A stretch of 64,000 bases of DNA from Aliiroseovarius pelagivivens (GCF_900302485.1 NZ_OMOI01000001.1:682001-746000); one strand, 5' to 3'; counted from the first letter of the stretch, positions 32,923 to 43,114 are shown. Notes: generated by a model not told the origin, from the letters alone. A program made the numbers and translations.

Positions 32923-35025
32923 TTAACGCGTGAACGCTTCTTTGTTGCCGGCATCGACGTTGATGATGTTGCCCGTGGATTTGGCCGACAGATCGGACGC
33001 AAGGAAATAGGCGGCTTCGGCGATGTCTTCGGGCAGCACAGAGCGCTTCAGCATGGAGCGATCGCGATACATCTCTTCCAGCCCGTCTTTGTCGGTTCCG
33101 TAGGTGCCCGCACGCTGGTCGAGCCATTCACCCTGCCAGATCTTGGAGCCTTTCAGCACGGCATCAGGGTTCACCACGTTCACCCGAACGCCCATCGGGG
33201 CACCTTCGAGGGCAAGACAACGTGCGAGGTGCAATTCTGAGGCCTTTGCAGTGCAATAAGCAGACGCATTCGGCGAAGCGGCGAGGCCATTTTTGGAGGC
33301 CACAAACACCACAGCGCCGCCCATGTCCTGAACCTTGAACAGCTTGAACGCTTCGCGGCTGACAAGGAAGTAGCCTGTAGAGAGGATCGACATGTTCTTG
33401 TTCCACAGATCAAGGGTTGTGTCCTCGATCGGGGCTGAGCTGGCGATGCCAGCATTGGACACAAGGATATCGACACCACCGAACTCGGCCGCTATCTCGT
33501 CGAAGGCGGAGGCCACGGCGGCCTCATCGGTGACATTCATGTTGACCGTGCGCACGACATCTGAGGAGTACTTCGCGCTGAGGCCTTCTAACGTCTCAGC
33601 AAGTGCAGCATCGTCGATATCTGCAAGCATCACACAGGAGCCCTCGCGCAGGTATCTGTCTGCGGTCGCGGCACCGATCCCGCCTGCGCCGCCTGTGACC
33701 AAAGCCACGCGGCCGGCCATAGATTTCGGCGCGGGCATCCGCTGCAGTTTGGCCTCTTCAAGAAGCCAGTATTCGATGTCGAACGCTTCTTGTTCCGGCA
33801 GGCCTTGATACTCCGACACCGCATCGGCGCCGCGCATCACGTTGATGGCGTTGACATAGAACTCACCCGAAATACGTGCCGTTGCCTTATCCTTGGCAAA
33901 GGTAATCATACCGACACCGGGGATCAGGTAGACGACCGCGTTGGGGTCGCGGATGGCGGGGCTGTCGTCGTGTTTGCAGCGATCATAATAGGCCTGATAG
34001 CCGACGCGATATTCAGCGATAGCCTCATCGAGGCCAGCGATAGTGGCATCTACGTCCGGCTTTGCAGGATCAAAATCGACTACCAATGGGCAGATTTTCG
34101 TGCGTAGGAAGTGATCGGGGCAGGATGTGCCCAAGGCGGCAAGCCGCTCCATGTCTTTGGCGTTGACGAACTCCAGAACAGCGTCGCTGTCTGTGAAGTG
34201 GCCCAACATATGCTGCTGGCCGGACACATATCCACGGATGGCTGGCATCAGGCGCGCGGCTGTTGCGCGGCGTGTGTCCGCATCAAGACTGGTGTGAACC
34301 GCCCCGCCGAACGCATCCTTGCCAGCGGTTTCCTTGGCAAACCAATCCATCGCCGTCTGAATGACGTCCAGCGTCAGCTCATAGCAGTCCTTCGCGTCAT
34401 CCGCCCACGTGAACAGCCCGTGGCTTTCCAGAACGACGCCCTTCGCATCTGGGTTCTTCTCGCAGAAATCCGACAACCAAAGGCCCAACTCGTAGCCCGG
34501 TTTCTTCCAAGGCAACCAGCCGATGCTATCGCCAAAGATCTTTTGCGTCAGCGCCTTACTGTCCTTGGCTGCAGCGATTGCGATGATCGCGTCGGGGTGC
34601 ATGTGGTCGACGTGTTTGGCTGGCACGTAAGCGTGCAACGGGGTGTCGATGGACGCCGCGCGCGGGTTAAGGTTAAACGTGCAATGCGGCAGGTAGGCCA
34701 CCATCTCGTCTTCGAATTCGACCCCGCGATAAAGCCCGCGCAGCGCATTCAGCTTGTCCATATAGAGTGTCGAGAACCCGTCCATCCTGATCGACCCAAC
34801 GTCCCCGCCTGAACCTTTGACCCACAGCACTTCTGTCAAGTCACCCGTCAACGGATCATCTTGCATCACTTTCGCGGACGTATTGCCGCCGCCGTAGTTC
34901 GTGATTCTTTTATCAGACCCCAAAAGATTTGACCGATAGAGCAGTTTCTCCGGCTCGCTCATCTTACTGGCTTGGGCTTCATCCCATTTATTTTCAAGGC
35001 GTTGGCTATTCTGGGAAGATGTCAT
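32923..35025 (-). CDS. rhaD: Bifunctional rhamnulose-1-phosphate aldolase/short-chain dehydrogenase
   Basis: 700 residues. The N-terminal class II aldolase half (about 1-440: YRSNLLGSDKRITNYGGGNTSAKV, HMHPDAIIAIAAAKD, GVVLESHGLFTW with zinc His residues) cleaves rhamnulose-1-phosphate to dihydroxyacetone phosphate and L-lactaldehyde. The C-terminal SDR half (about 445-700: GRVALVTGGAGGIGAATA, DILVSNAGIASS, AYCTAKASELHLAR) oxidises or reduces lactaldehyde. This fusion is the standard rhizobial/roseobacter form. GGAGACACAC precedes the ATG at 35025. Leads a rhaD-rhaA unit, divergent from rhaR. Confidence 0.95.
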   Translation of the reverse strand: MTSSQNSQRLENKWDEAQASKMSEPEKLLYRSNLLGSDKRITNYGGGNTSAKVMQDDPLTGDLTEVLWVKGSGGDVGSIRMDGFSTLYMDKLNALRGLYRGVEFEDEMVAYLPHCTFNLNPRAASIDTPLHAYVPAKHVDHMHPDAIIAIAAAKDSKALTQKIFGDSIGWLPWKKPGYELGLWLSDFCEKNPDAKGVVLESHGLFTWADDAKDCYELTLDVIQTAMDWFAKETAGKDAFGGAVHTSLDADTRRATAARLMPAIRGYVSGQQHMLGHFTDSDAVLEFVNAKDMERLAALGTSCPDHFLRTKICPLVVDFDPAKPDVDATIAGLDEAIAEYRVGYQAYYDRCKHDDSPAIRDPNAVVYLIPGVGMITFAKDKATARISGEFYVNAINVMRGADAVSEYQGLPEQEAFDIEYWLLEEAKLQRMPAPKSMAGRVALVTGGAGGIGAATADRYLREGSCVMLADIDDAALAETLEGLSAKYSSDVVRTVNMNVTDEAAVASAFDEIAAEFGGVDILVSNAGIASSAPIEDTTLDLWNKNMSILSTGYFLVSREAFKLFKVQDMGGAVVFVASKNGLAASPNASAYCTAKASELHLARCLALEGAPMGVRVNVVNPDAVLKGSKIWQGEWLDQRAGTYGTDKDGLEEMYRDRSMLKRSVLPEDIAEAAYFLASDLSAKSTGNIINVDAGNKEAFTR

Positions 35026-35093
35026 GTGTGTCTCCGTGGGCGACAGGTTAAGACTAACTATTGGATTTCAACGTGACGACACAGCACAGGTAA

Positions 35094-35164
35094 GTCAATC
35101 ACTTTCGATCAAAAGCAATCATGCTGCGCTGCAGTATGATTGCTTTTGACAAATAATGATTGAC
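35094..35164. promoter_or_regulatory. Nested palindromic operator between rhaD and rhaR
   Basis: A perfect 13-bp inverted repeat, CAAAAGCAATCAT (35110-35122) and ATGATTGCTTTTG (35136-35148), is nested in a second one, GTCAATCA (35094-35101) and TGATTGAC (35157-35164). CAATCA is the common half-site. It lies centrally between divergent rhaD and rhaR, as expected for a DeoR-type repressor. Confidence 0.7.
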
Positions 35165-35211
35165 AAACTGTCGCGACTCGCTCCACGTTCAGAGCAACAA
35201 AGGGACATTCC

Positions 35212-36024
35212 ATGCACGAAAAAGATCGCCACAGAGTCATCCTATCCGCCGTTCAAGATCGGTCTCTTGTGACCGTTATTGACCTGTGTGTATTGACTGG
35301 TGCGTCCGAAGCGACGGTTCGCCGTGACATCAACACACTGGATGAAAAGAAACAGCTTCGCCGTGTTCGCGGAGGTGCTGAGGCCTTGACCTCAACTCCT
35401 TTCGTCGGCCTTGCCGGGCGACCGTTCTCTGTCAATGAAACGCTAAACAGTGCAGAAAAGCAGGCAATTGCTGCAGCTGCTGTAGATCTTTGCGAAGACG
35501 GCGAGCCGATTATCATCAATGGCGGGACAACGACTTTCCAGATGGTACACCCGCTCGCATCACGTCGAATGCAGGTCTTCACCAATTCGTTCCCGATCGC
35601 GGAACACCTGCTGAAAAACACAAGCAACACCGTCATGGTTTCGGGAGGCATCCTTTACCGAGAACAGAATATCATCCTCTCGCCTTTCGAGAATGATGTG
35701 ACTCGGAATTTCTATGCCAAACGCATGTTCATGGGCGCGCAAGGCATTGGACCATTGGGTCTGATGGAAGGCGATCCGTTGCTAATTCAGGCTGAACAAA
35801 AGCTTATCGGGCAAACCGAAGAATTGATTGTCCTAGTGGACAGCACCAAGTTTGAACAACGCTCCAGCCTTGTGCTGTGCCCACTTGAGCGGATCGACAC
35901 AATCATCACCGATGACAAGATCGATGACCGCACTGCGGCCATGCTGGAATCGGCGGATGTGACACTGATCGTAGTGCCTTCTGGCACAGCGCAGAAAGAG
36001 GGGGTGGCGAACCTGCCAGCCTGA
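35212..36024 (+). CDS. rhaR: DeoR-family regulator of rhamnose catabolism
   Basis: A 270-residue repressor. The N-terminal HTH (RHRVILSAVQDRSLVTVIDLCVLTGASEATVRRDINTLDEKKQLRRVRGGAEAL, residues 6-60) is the DeoR signature, and the C-terminal sugar-phosphate-isomerase-like sensor contains INGGTTTFQM and VDSTKFEQRSSLVLCPLERIDTIITD. It should bind the nested palindrome beside it and respond to a rhamnose intermediate such as rhamnulose-1-phosphate (inference by family). First gene of rhaRSTPQMK. Confidence 0.88.
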   Translation: MHEKDRHRVILSAVQDRSLVTVIDLCVLTGASEATVRRDINTLDEKKQLRRVRGGAEALTSTPFVGLAGRPFSVNETLNSAEKQAIAAAAVDLCEDGEPIIINGGTTTFQMVHPLASRRMQVFTNSFPIAEHLLKNTSNTVMVSGGILYREQNIILSPFENDVTRNFYAKRMFMGAQGIGPLGLMEGDPLLIQAEQKLIGQTEELIVLVDSTKFEQRSSLVLCPLERIDTIITDDKIDDRTAAMLESADVTLIVVPSGTAQKEGVANLPA

Positions 36025-36049
36025 CCACTACCACTCCAGGGAGGAAACC

Positions 36050-37045
36050 ATGAGTGTACTGAAGAAACTGGCAGCATCAGCTGCAATGACCGCGGCTATG
36101 GTCGCCACGCCAGCATTTGCCGAAGATGATGTCCGCATCGCGCTGGTCGTCAAAGCACTTGGCATCGGCTTCTTTGAAGCCGCCGCCGAAGGTGCCAAAG
36201 AAGCCGCAGAAGAGCTCGGCAACGTCGAGATCATTTATACCGGCCCAACCGATACAACTGCCGAAGGCCAGATCGAAGTGATCAACGCACTTATCGCACA
36301 GCAAGTCGATGCGATTGCGATTTCTGCAAACGACACGGACGCCTTGGTTCCGGCCCTTCAGCGCGCCATGCAGCGCGGCATCACCGTTATCAGCTGGGAT
36401 TCCGGCGTGGCTCCCGAAGGCCGTCAATTGCATCTCAACCCGTCGTCCAACCCGCTGATCGGTAACATGATCATCAAGCTGGCAGCTGACCATCTCCCAG
36501 ATGGAGGAGACGTGGCATTGCTCTCCGCGACAACCACTTCCACCAACCAGAACATCTGGATGGAAGAGATGAACAAAGTAATGGGCAACTATCCAGGCAT
36601 CGAAGTTGTGGCTACGGTTTACGGTGATGATCTTGCCGATAAATCCTACCGCGAAGCTACTGGCCTGATGCAATCCTATCCCGATCTGGACGCAATCATT
36701 GCTCCAACTTCCGTTGGCATTGTGGCAGCCGCACAGGCTGTTGTGGATGCAGGCAAAGTTGGCGAAGTGAATGTCACGGGCCTTGGCCTGCCGTCCGAGA
36801 TGGCCGGTGCCATTGAATCCGGTGCTTCGAAGTCTTTCGCAATCTGGAACCCGATCGATCTGGGCTATTCTGCGACGATGCTCGCCTATGAACTGAGCCA
36901 GAACGGCGTCGAAGCCACCGCAGGTGCCGAAGTGCCAATGGGCCGCATGGGTAGCCTGACGTTGGATGAGAACAGCGAAGGGGCGATGGCGGACCCGTTC
37001 GTCTATGACGCAAGCAACATCGACCAGTTCAAGTCGATCTTCTAA
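36050..37045 (+). CDS. rhaS: Rhamnose ABC transporter substrate-binding protein
   Basis: A 331-residue periplasmic binding protein of the CUT2/ribose-binding type. The signal peptide is MSVLKKLAASAAMTAAMVATPAFA, cleaved before EDDVRIALV. The mature part has GFFEAAAEGAKEAAEEL, QVDAIAISANDTDAL and VISWDSGVAPEGRQ, all standard for RhaS. GGAGG lies before the ATG at 36050. It is followed by a stable hairpin and a tandem repeat before rhaT, which commonly keeps binding-protein mRNA abundant relative to downstream genes. Confidence 0.93.
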   Translation: MSVLKKLAASAAMTAAMVATPAFAEDDVRIALVVKALGIGFFEAAAEGAKEAAEELGNVEIIYTGPTDTTAEGQIEVINALIAQQVDAIAISANDTDALVPALQRAMQRGITVISWDSGVAPEGRQLHLNPSSNPLIGNMIIKLAADHLPDGGDVALLSATTTSTNQNIWMEEMNKVMGNYPGIEVVATVYGDDLADKSYREATGLMQSYPDLDAIIAPTSVGIVAAAQAVVDAGKVGEVNVTGLGLPSEMAGAIESGASKSFAIWNPIDLGYSATMLAYELSQNGVEATAGAEVPMGRMGSLTLDENSEGAMADPFVYDASNIDQFKSIF

Positions 37046-37055
37046 AGCTTCTCCC

Positions 37056-37115
37056 TAGCTCGGTCCGGCGCACCACTCGCGTCGGGCCGAACTACCCCAA
37101 TCCCCAATCCCCAAT
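37056..37115 (+). other. Post-rhaS hairpin and triple CCCCAAT repeat
   Basis: A 16-bp RNA hairpin (arms 37056-37071 and 37079-37094; 13 Watson-Crick pairs and 3 G-U) with loop ACCACTC follows the rhaS stop. It is followed by three exact tandem CCCCAAT units at 37095-37115. It lacks a T-run, so it is more likely an mRNA-stabilising element than a terminator. The repeat lies 17 bases before rhaT. Confidence 0.65.
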
Positions 37116-37132
37116 CCTGAGAGAGTGTTCGG

Positions 37133-38674
37133 ATGTCGACTCGCCCCGCGCCCCCCATATCGCCTGACGTGTCCCCCATGGTCTCTATGGACATGATCAC
37201 CAAGACATTTCCTGGGGTGAAAGCCCTGGATGAAGTCAAACTGGACCTTTACCCCGGTCAAGTGACCGCCCTTGTCGGTGAGAACGGCGCCGGTAAATCC
37301 ACGACCGTCAAAATCCTGACAGGCATCTACCAACCGAACGGTGGTACGATCCGTATTGACGGTGATCCGATTTCCTTTGCCACCCCAAATGACGCGGCAA
37401 AAGCGGGCATCACCGCCATCCACCAAGAGACCGTTCTATTCGATGAGCTTTCCGTGGCAGAGAATATCTATATCGGCCATGCCCCCCGCACGCGGTTTGG
37501 TCTCATTGATACCGTGCAAATGCACCGCTCTGCCGCCAAGCTGCTGGCCGACATTGGCGCGCCTTTCAGTTCACACACCCAATTGCGCGACCTAGGCATT
37601 GCCAACAAACACCTCGTGGCGATTGCCCGCGCCTTGTCTGTCGACGCCCGCGTGGTCATCATGGACGAGCCGACTGCGGCCCTGTCCCATAAAGAAATCG
37701 AAGAGCTGTATGAGTTAGTCGAAGCCCTGAAATCGCAGGGCAAGGCGATCCTGTTCATCAGCCACAAGTTTGACGAGATTTTCCGCATCGCCGACCGTTA
37801 TGCCGTCTTTCGCGACGGCGCGTTCGTTGGCGATGGCCGGATCGATGACATCTCCGAAGGGGAGTTGGTAACGATGATGGTCGGTCGATCCGTCGATCAA
37901 ATCTTCCCACAGAGCGATCATGAGATCGGTGAGGAAGTTCTCAAAGTCGTGGGATACGAACACCCGACTGAATTTGCTGACATCAATTTTACTCTTAATC
38001 GCGGTGAAATCCTTGGGTTCTATGGTCTTGTGGGCGCTGGTCGTTCCGAGTTTATGCAAGCACTGTTTGGGATCACGAGACCATCCAAAGGCGTGTGTCG
38101 GGTCAATGGCGACATCAAGGTAATCCGCTCTCCGGCGGATGCGGTGTCTAACGGGATCGTCTATGTCCCCGAGGATCGTGGCAAACAGGGCGCGATCATT
38201 GGTCTGCCGATCTTCCAGAACATCACTTTACCATCCTTGGGTAAGACGTCCCGAAGTGGTTTTTTGAAGCTCGCCGAAGAATTCAAGCTGGCGCGCGAGT
38301 ATTCGCAGCGATTGGACCTTCGCGCAGCGGCTCTCGATCAAGATGTGGGCAATCTGTCAGGCGGCAATCAGCAAAAGGTCGTCATCGCCAAATGGCTGGC
38401 GACCCAGCCTCAGGTGATTATCTTGGACGAACCCACCAAGGGGATCGACATCGGATCCAAGGCGGCCGTGCATGAATTCATGTCTGAATTGGCCGCGCAG
38501 GGCCTGTCCGTCATCATGGTCAGCTCGGAAATACCGGAGATTATCGGCATGTCAGACCGAGTGATCGTCATGCGAGACGGTCGCATTGCCGCCGAACTGG
38601 CGAAAGACGATTTGTCCCCTGAAACCCTTGTGCGCCACGCAGCGGGCATCACTACTGACGGAGCGGCAGCATGA
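37133..38674 (+). CDS. rhaT: Rhamnose ABC transporter ATP-binding protein
   Basis: A 513-residue double ATPase energising rhamnose import. First half: Walker A ALVGENGAGKSTTVKI, AGITAIHQETVLFDELSVAENI, Walker B VVIMDEPTAALS. Second half: degenerate Walker A GLVGAGRSEFMQALFG, signature LSGGNQQKVVIAKWLA and VIILDEPTKGIDIG. This is the usual CUT2 pattern with one canonical site. It starts at 37133 after a spacer with a repeat and overlaps rhaP as ATGA, beginning a chain of four such couplings to rhaK. Confidence 0.93.
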   Translation: MSTRPAPPISPDVSPMVSMDMITKTFPGVKALDEVKLDLYPGQVTALVGENGAGKSTTVKILTGIYQPNGGTIRIDGDPISFATPNDAAKAGITAIHQETVLFDELSVAENIYIGHAPRTRFGLIDTVQMHRSAAKLLADIGAPFSSHTQLRDLGIANKHLVAIARALSVDARVVIMDEPTAALSHKEIEELYELVEALKSQGKAILFISHKFDEIFRIADRYAVFRDGAFVGDGRIDDISEGELVTMMVGRSVDQIFPQSDHEIGEEVLKVVGYEHPTEFADINFTLNRGEILGFYGLVGAGRSEFMQALFGITRPSKGVCRVNGDIKVIRSPADAVSNGIVYVPEDRGKQGAIIGLPIFQNITLPSLGKTSRSGFLKLAEEFKLAREYSQRLDLRAAALDQDVGNLSGGNQQKVVIAKWLATQPQVIILDEPTKGIDIGSKAAVHEFMSELAAQGLSVIMVSSEIPEIIGMSDRVIVMRDGRIAAELAKDDLSPETLVRHAAGITTDGAAA

Positions 38675-39651
38675 CCCGATATATACCCGTACGCGAAACG
38701 ATTTTGGGCGGTGCCATCTTGGTGCTCCTCCTTTTGATCTCGTCGCGCTTTTCCGGCTTCGTTGCGCCGTCAAATCTGGCCAATGTGTTCAATGATACGG
38801 CCCCGCTGATCATCCTCGCACTTGGGCAAATGGTCGTGATCCTGACCCGCTGCATTGATCTATCTGTGGCCGCGAACCTTGCTTTAACGGGCATGGCGGT
38901 GGCAATGATCAACGTCGCTATGCCGGGCCTGCCGATCCCTGTGATCATCGCGATTGCGGTTCTGCTGGGTGCGATCATGGGTGCGATCAACGGCGTGCTG
39001 GTTTGGAAATTGGCGATCCCGCCGATCGTTGTGACCCTTGGCACCATGACCATCTTCCGCGGCATTATCTTTTTGATCTCTGACGGCAAATGGGTGAATT
39101 CCCACGAAATGTCTCCAGCCTTCACCGACTTCCCGCGCATGCTGCTCCTGGGCCTGCCTGTGTTGTCTTGGGCCGCGATCATCACGATCATCCTGTTCGG
39201 AATCATGATGGCGCGCACGCAGTTCGGGCGGTCGATTTTCGCGGTGGGTGGCAATCCACATGCTGCCGTTTACACCGGCATCGACGTTGGCAAAACCCAG
39301 TTCTGGGCCTTCGTTGTGTCTGGCGCATTGGCTGGCCTGACGGGATACCTTTGGGTGTCGCGATTTGCGGTGGCTTACGTAGATATCGCGGGCGGGTTCG
39401 AACTTGAGGTTGTCGCAGCCTGCGTCATCGGGGGTATCTCGATCGCTGGCGGCGTCGGCTCTGTCGGCGGCGCGGTGCTGGGCGCTATCTTCCTTGGCGT
39501 CGTCAAAAACGCGCTTCCGGTCGTTAATATCTCACCCTTCTGGCAGCTCGCCATCTCTGGCAGCGCGATCCTGATTGCCGTCGCCTTCAACGCCCGTGCA
39601 GGCCGCACCAAGGGCCGAATTATCCTCAAAGAGGCGGAGGCCGCACAATGA
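38671..39651 (+). CDS. rhaP: Rhamnose ABC transporter permease
   Basis: A 326-residue inner-membrane subunit of the BPD-transp-2 family with about ten membrane segments: TAPLIILALGQMVVILTRCIDLSVAANLALTG, PPIVVTLGTMTIFRGI, and the coupling region AVGGNPHAAVYTGIDVGKTQFWAFVVSGALAGL. With rhaQ it forms the channel. Overlaps both neighbours by four bases (ATGA). Confidence 0.93.
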   Translation: MTRYIPVRETILGGAILVLLLLISSRFSGFVAPSNLANVFNDTAPLIILALGQMVVILTRCIDLSVAANLALTGMAVAMINVAMPGLPIPVIIAIAVLLGAIMGAINGVLVWKLAIPPIVVTLGTMTIFRGIIFLISDGKWVNSHEMSPAFTDFPRMLLLGLPVLSWAAIITIILFGIMMARTQFGRSIFAVGGNPHAAVYTGIDVGKTQFWAFVVSGALAGLTGYLWVSRFAVAYVDIAGGFELEVVAACVIGGISIAGGVGSVGGAVLGAIFLGVVKNALPVVNISPFWQLAISGSAILIAVAFNARAGRTKGRIILKEAEAAQ

Positions 39652-40649
39652 CGGACGCAACCCAAACCCGCCACGTCCCTGATCGCTTGAACAGCCGTGC
39701 TGCACGTATCTTCAAAAGCTGGGAGGCCCTACTGCTTGCCGTGGCCATCGCAATCTTCGTGATCAACAGCTTCGCCTCGCCCTATTTCCTGAGCGCATGG
39801 AACCTCAGCGACGCGACATTCAATTTCACCGAAAAAGCGATGATCGCCTTCGCGATGGCGTTGCTGATCATCTCAGGTGAAATCGACCTGTCTGTTGCGT
39901 CGATCATCGCGCTGGCCAGCACGGCGATGGGTCTGGCCCTACAATACGGGGCTGGCACGCCGGAGCTTGTTATCATCGGCCTGACGGTTGGTGTGCTCTG
40001 CGGTGCCTTCAACGGGTTCTTCGTCACGGTGCTTGGTCTGCCGTCTATCGTGGTGACCATCGGCACCATGAGCCTGTTCCGCGGCATCAGTTTCATCATC
40101 CTCGGCGATGACGCCTTCCGTGGATATCCATCCAGCTTCTCGTGGTTCGGGCAGGGCTATATCTATTGGGTCTTCACAGTCGAGATGCTGCTCTTCGTGA
40201 TCATTGCGATCATCTACGGCGTGCTTCTACACAAGACCAACTTTGGCCGCGCTGTCTATGCTATCGGCAACAACCCGACGGGGGCATTGTTTAGCGGTAT
40301 TCGTGTACAACGCGTCAAGTTCATCCTATTCCTTTTGACGGGCCTGATGTCAGGCATCGCCGCTGTCTGTCTGACGTCCCGCCTTGGGTCAACCCGGCCC
40401 AGCATTGCAACTGGAATGGAACTGGAGGTGGTGACAATGGTTGTCCTTGGCGGCGTCAATATCCTGGGCGGGTCCGGCACCATCCCCGGTGTGGTGATAG
40501 CGGCTTTCGTGATGGGCTTGGTCACCTTTGGTCTCGGTCTGTTGAACGTGCCCGGCATCGTGATGTCGATTTTCATTGGCCTGCTTCTAATCGGGGTGAT
40601 TGCCCTGCCGCGCCTCTGGGCGATGGCTGCTGCGCGGCGCAAGTCATGA
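39648..40649 (+). CDS. rhaQ: Rhamnose ABC transporter permease
   Basis: A 333-residue second permease with the same fold as Rha[81 protein letters not shown] and [19 protein letters not shown]. An N-terminal cytosolic stretch of about 25 residues precedes the first helix. Translationally coupled to rhaP and rhaM. Confidence 0.93.
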   Translation: MTDATQTRHVPDRLNSRAARIFKSWEALLLAVAIAIFVINSFASPYFLSAWNLSDATFNFTEKAMIAFAMALLIISGEIDLSVASIIALASTAMGLALQYGAGTPELVIIGLTVGVLCGAFNGFFVTVLGLPSIVVTIGTMSLFRGISFIILGDDAFRGYPSSFSWFGQGYIYWVFTVEMLLFVIIAIIYGVLLHKTNFGRAVYAIGNNPTGALFSGIRVQRVKFILFLLTGLMSGIAAVCLTSRLGSTRPSIATGMELEVVTMVVLGGVNILGGSGTIPGVVIAAFVMGLVTFGLGLLNVPGIVMSIFIGLLLIGVIALPRLWAMAAARRKS

Positions 40650-40963
40650 GCGAGCGTTACGTCTTTCGCATGCGGCTAAACGACGGAATGGCCGAAGAAT
40701 ACAAACGACGTCACGACGCCATCTGGCCCGATTTGGTCGACTTGCTACACGACGCCGGCGTCAGCGACTATTCGATTCATCTGGACGAGGAGACGGGCCA
40801 CCTCATTGGCGTTCTTACGCGAACGGAAAATCACGGGATGGAGGCCTTGCCAGACCATCCTGTCATGCAGAAATGGTGGACCCATATGGGGGACATCATG
40901 GAAACGAACGAGGATCACTCGCCCGTCGCCGCGCCCCTCACTCCGCTGTTTCATATGCCATGA
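40646..40963 (+). CDS. rhaM: L-rhamnose mutarotase
   Basis: A 105-residue dimeric enzyme that interconverts alpha and beta L-rhamnose, speeding isomerase action. Diagnostic parts: [26 protein letters not shown] (with the active-site His), [17 protein letters not shown] and [12 protein letters not shown]. The full family length of about 104 residues is present. Overlaps rhaQ and rhaK as ATGA. Confidence 0.95.
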   Translation: MSERYVFRMRLNDGMAEEYKRRHDAIWPDLVDLLHDAGVSDYSIHLDEETGHLIGVLTRTENHGMEALPDHPVMQKWWTHMGDIMETNEDHSPVAAPLTPLFHMP

Positions 40964-42339
40964 CCACGCCGCGCCACATTGCAGTCATCGACATCGGCAA
41001 GACCAACGCAAAACTCGCGCTGGTCGATTTGTCGACCCTGACAGAAATGGCCGTCGTCACGCGCCCGAACATCGTGAAATCCGCCCCTCCATATCCACAT
41101 TATGATGTCGATGAGCACTGGGCGTTTCTTCTGGATGCATTGGCGACGTTCCATCGAGATCACCGTGTCGACGCGATTTCCGTGACCACCCACGGGGCCT
41201 GTATCGCGCTGCTAGACTCGAATGGCGCCCTCGCTGCACCCATCCTTGACTACGAACACACCTATCCCGCCGAGACTGTTAATGCCTACGATGCGATCAA
41301 ACCCGATTTTTCAAAAACCGGATCGCCCAAACTTGCGGGCGGTCTGAACATTGGCGCACAGCTGCACTGGCTTTTTACAAGCAATCCGACCCTCAAAAGC
41401 CGCACCGCGCAAATCGTGACCTACCCGCAATACTGGGGGCACCGCCTGACAGGTGTGACCGCGACGGATGTAACATCCATCGGCTGCCATACTGACCTGT
41501 GGAACCCCTACGACGGGACGTTCTCCGATCTACCGGAGAAGCTCGGTATTCGCGACAAAATCGCGCCCGTGCGCCGCCCCAGCGACATCTTAGGGCCAAT
41601 TTTGCCAGAGATAGCAAAGGCCACCGGTCTTGCGCGCGATACGCCAGTTTGCGTCGGCATCCACGACTCTAACGCCTCGCTCTATCCGCACGTTGTGTCG
41701 CGGGACGGGCCAGTCTCAGTGGTCTCAACTGGGACGTGGGTGATCGTCATGTCAATGAAAACGGGTGGTGCGGCCACACTCGACCCGGCCCGCGATACCC
41801 TCGTCAACGTCAACGCGTACAAACATGCTGTGGCCAGCGCGCGCTTTATGGGTGGACGTGAATTCGAAGTGATCCAACAGGGCCAACGGGTCGAACCAAC
41901 TGAACAAGACGTGCTCGTTGTGCTGAACGGGCCTCGCATGCTATTGCCATCTGTCGAAATCGGTTCAGGCCCGTTTCAGGGGCGGCAGATGCAATGGCAC
42001 GGCGGTGAACCTGCGGTCGCAACGGGCCAACGCTCGGCCGCGCTTTCGTTTTATCTAGCCTTGATGACAGGCACCTGCCTGAACCTCGTCGAAGGTGCCG
42101 GACCCACGATCGTGGAAGGGCCTTTCGCTAGAAACCCCGAATACCTCGCAATGCTGCATGCCGTCACTGCACGCCCCGTTTTCACGAACTCAGCTGTAAC
42201 GGGTACGAGCATCGGCGCAGCCATGTTGCTCGGCGGTGATGAGTTTCGACCTGAGCTAGACCAATTTGAGACAGCTTTGCCTTTGGACGCGCTCAGGACT
42301 TATGCCGATCTGTGGACAGGGCAGGCCGGCGCCGAGTAG
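40960..42339 (+). CDS. rhaK: L-rhamnulokinase, rhizobial RhaK type (FGGY family)
   Basis: A 459-residue kinase phosphorylating the sugar before aldolase cleavage. The start at 40960 ([23 protein letters not shown]) overlaps rhaM as ATGA. The ATPase fold is marked by [16 protein letters not shown] (phosphate 1), the catalytic area [27 protein letters not shown] (adenosine region) and [38 protein letters not shown]. It differs from the enterobacterial RhaB and matches the RhaK of rhizobia/roseobacters. In rhizobia RhaK is also needed for rhamnose transport. The last gene of the rha operon. Confidence 0.92.
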   Translation: MTTPRHIAVIDIGKTNAKLALVDLSTLTEMAVVTRPNIVKSAPPYPHYDVDEHWAFLLDALATFHRDHRVDAISVTTHGACIALLDSNGALAAPILDYEHTYPAETVNAYDAIKPDFSKTGSPKLAGGLNIGAQLHWLFTSNPTLKSRTAQIVTYPQYWGHRLTGVTATDVTSIGCHTDLWNPYDGTFSDLPEKLGIRDKIAPVRRPSDILGPILPEIAKATGLARDTPVCVGIHDSNASLYPHVVSRDGPVSVVSTGTWVIVMSMKTGGAATLDPARDTLVNVNAYKHAVASARFMGGREFEVIQQGQRVEPTEQDVLVVLNGPRMLLPSVEIGSGPFQGRQMQWHGGEPAVATGQRSAALSFYLALMTGTCLNLVEGAGPTIVEGPFARNPEYLAMLHAVTARPVFTNSAVTGTSIGAAMLLGGDEFRPELDQFETALPLDALRTYADLWTGQAGAE

Positions 42340-43114
42340 CCACGTGAGGTACGGAGTGACAGTCACAGTCGGTTGGATGATGATTTCGCCACCACAGCGA
42401 ATGTCCGCTTCCCCACCGAAGCTGACATCTAGGCGCTACGCAGCATTCGACACTCTGGGCTCTCTGCAGACCTTAGCTGCGCGTCGCGCGAAAGGCCGTA
42501 GCGCGGGACAATCCCGACTTTTGCTCGCGCCGCTATTGCTTACGCAGAAAATGCTCGCATCCGCAGCGACGAAATTTCGGCGTTGCAGCGGATTTCCCGT
42601 TTGCGGACATTCCAAAGGGTAGAAATCGGCAAAATTTAGACCACCCTTTCGGGGCGCGCTGATTGGACGATCGAGACGCGGACTTTGCTGTCGTTGCCAT
42701 TCCGGGCGTTTGCTGACGCAGCATCTGTTCGCATCTCAGTATATCTATTGCATCTATATGGTGTATGTCGCCGAACCGGCCCTTCGCGAGCTTCGATCAG
42801 GGCCAACTTGAAACCATACATTCGCCGTAACAAGTACGGACCATCGAGGAGCGTGGTTTTTCGGCCGCTTCTGCAGATTTGCGAAGGTCTTAGAATGAAC
42901 AATTAGTTCGAAGCCAGCACCGACGGTTTCCTTCGCATGGCGATGGAAGACCGTTTCGCTTGGCTGTGCTCGACACCGATACGGCCTTGTCGCAGTAGAG
43001 GTCGGTATGGAAACTGCGATTCGCCGTACGGGTTACCTGCAAAGCTACTGAATGAAATGGCAGAGACTTCCGTTGTGAAGGATGTACGACACCCTACGTT
43101 CCTTTTATAAAGTA
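42340..43114. other. 775-bp non-coding region with repeated GCGGAC motifs
   Basis: No credible frame on either strand. It carries the 10-bp inverted pair GAATGTCCGC (42399-42408) and GCGGACATTC (42603-42612), and GCGGACTTTGCTG at 42678-42690, matching GCGGACCTTCGCTGC at 31527-31541 beyond the terminase in 10-11 of 13 positions. I associate these motifs with widespread degenerate intergenic DNA of roseobacters. Possibly remnants of mobile elements; nothing intact is visible. Confidence 0.45.

Noticed and set aside
40600..40959. N-terminal extension of rhaK to 40600
   Set aside because: It would run over rhaM in another frame; the ATGA start at 40960 matches the coupling pattern of the rest of the operon and the family N-terminus.
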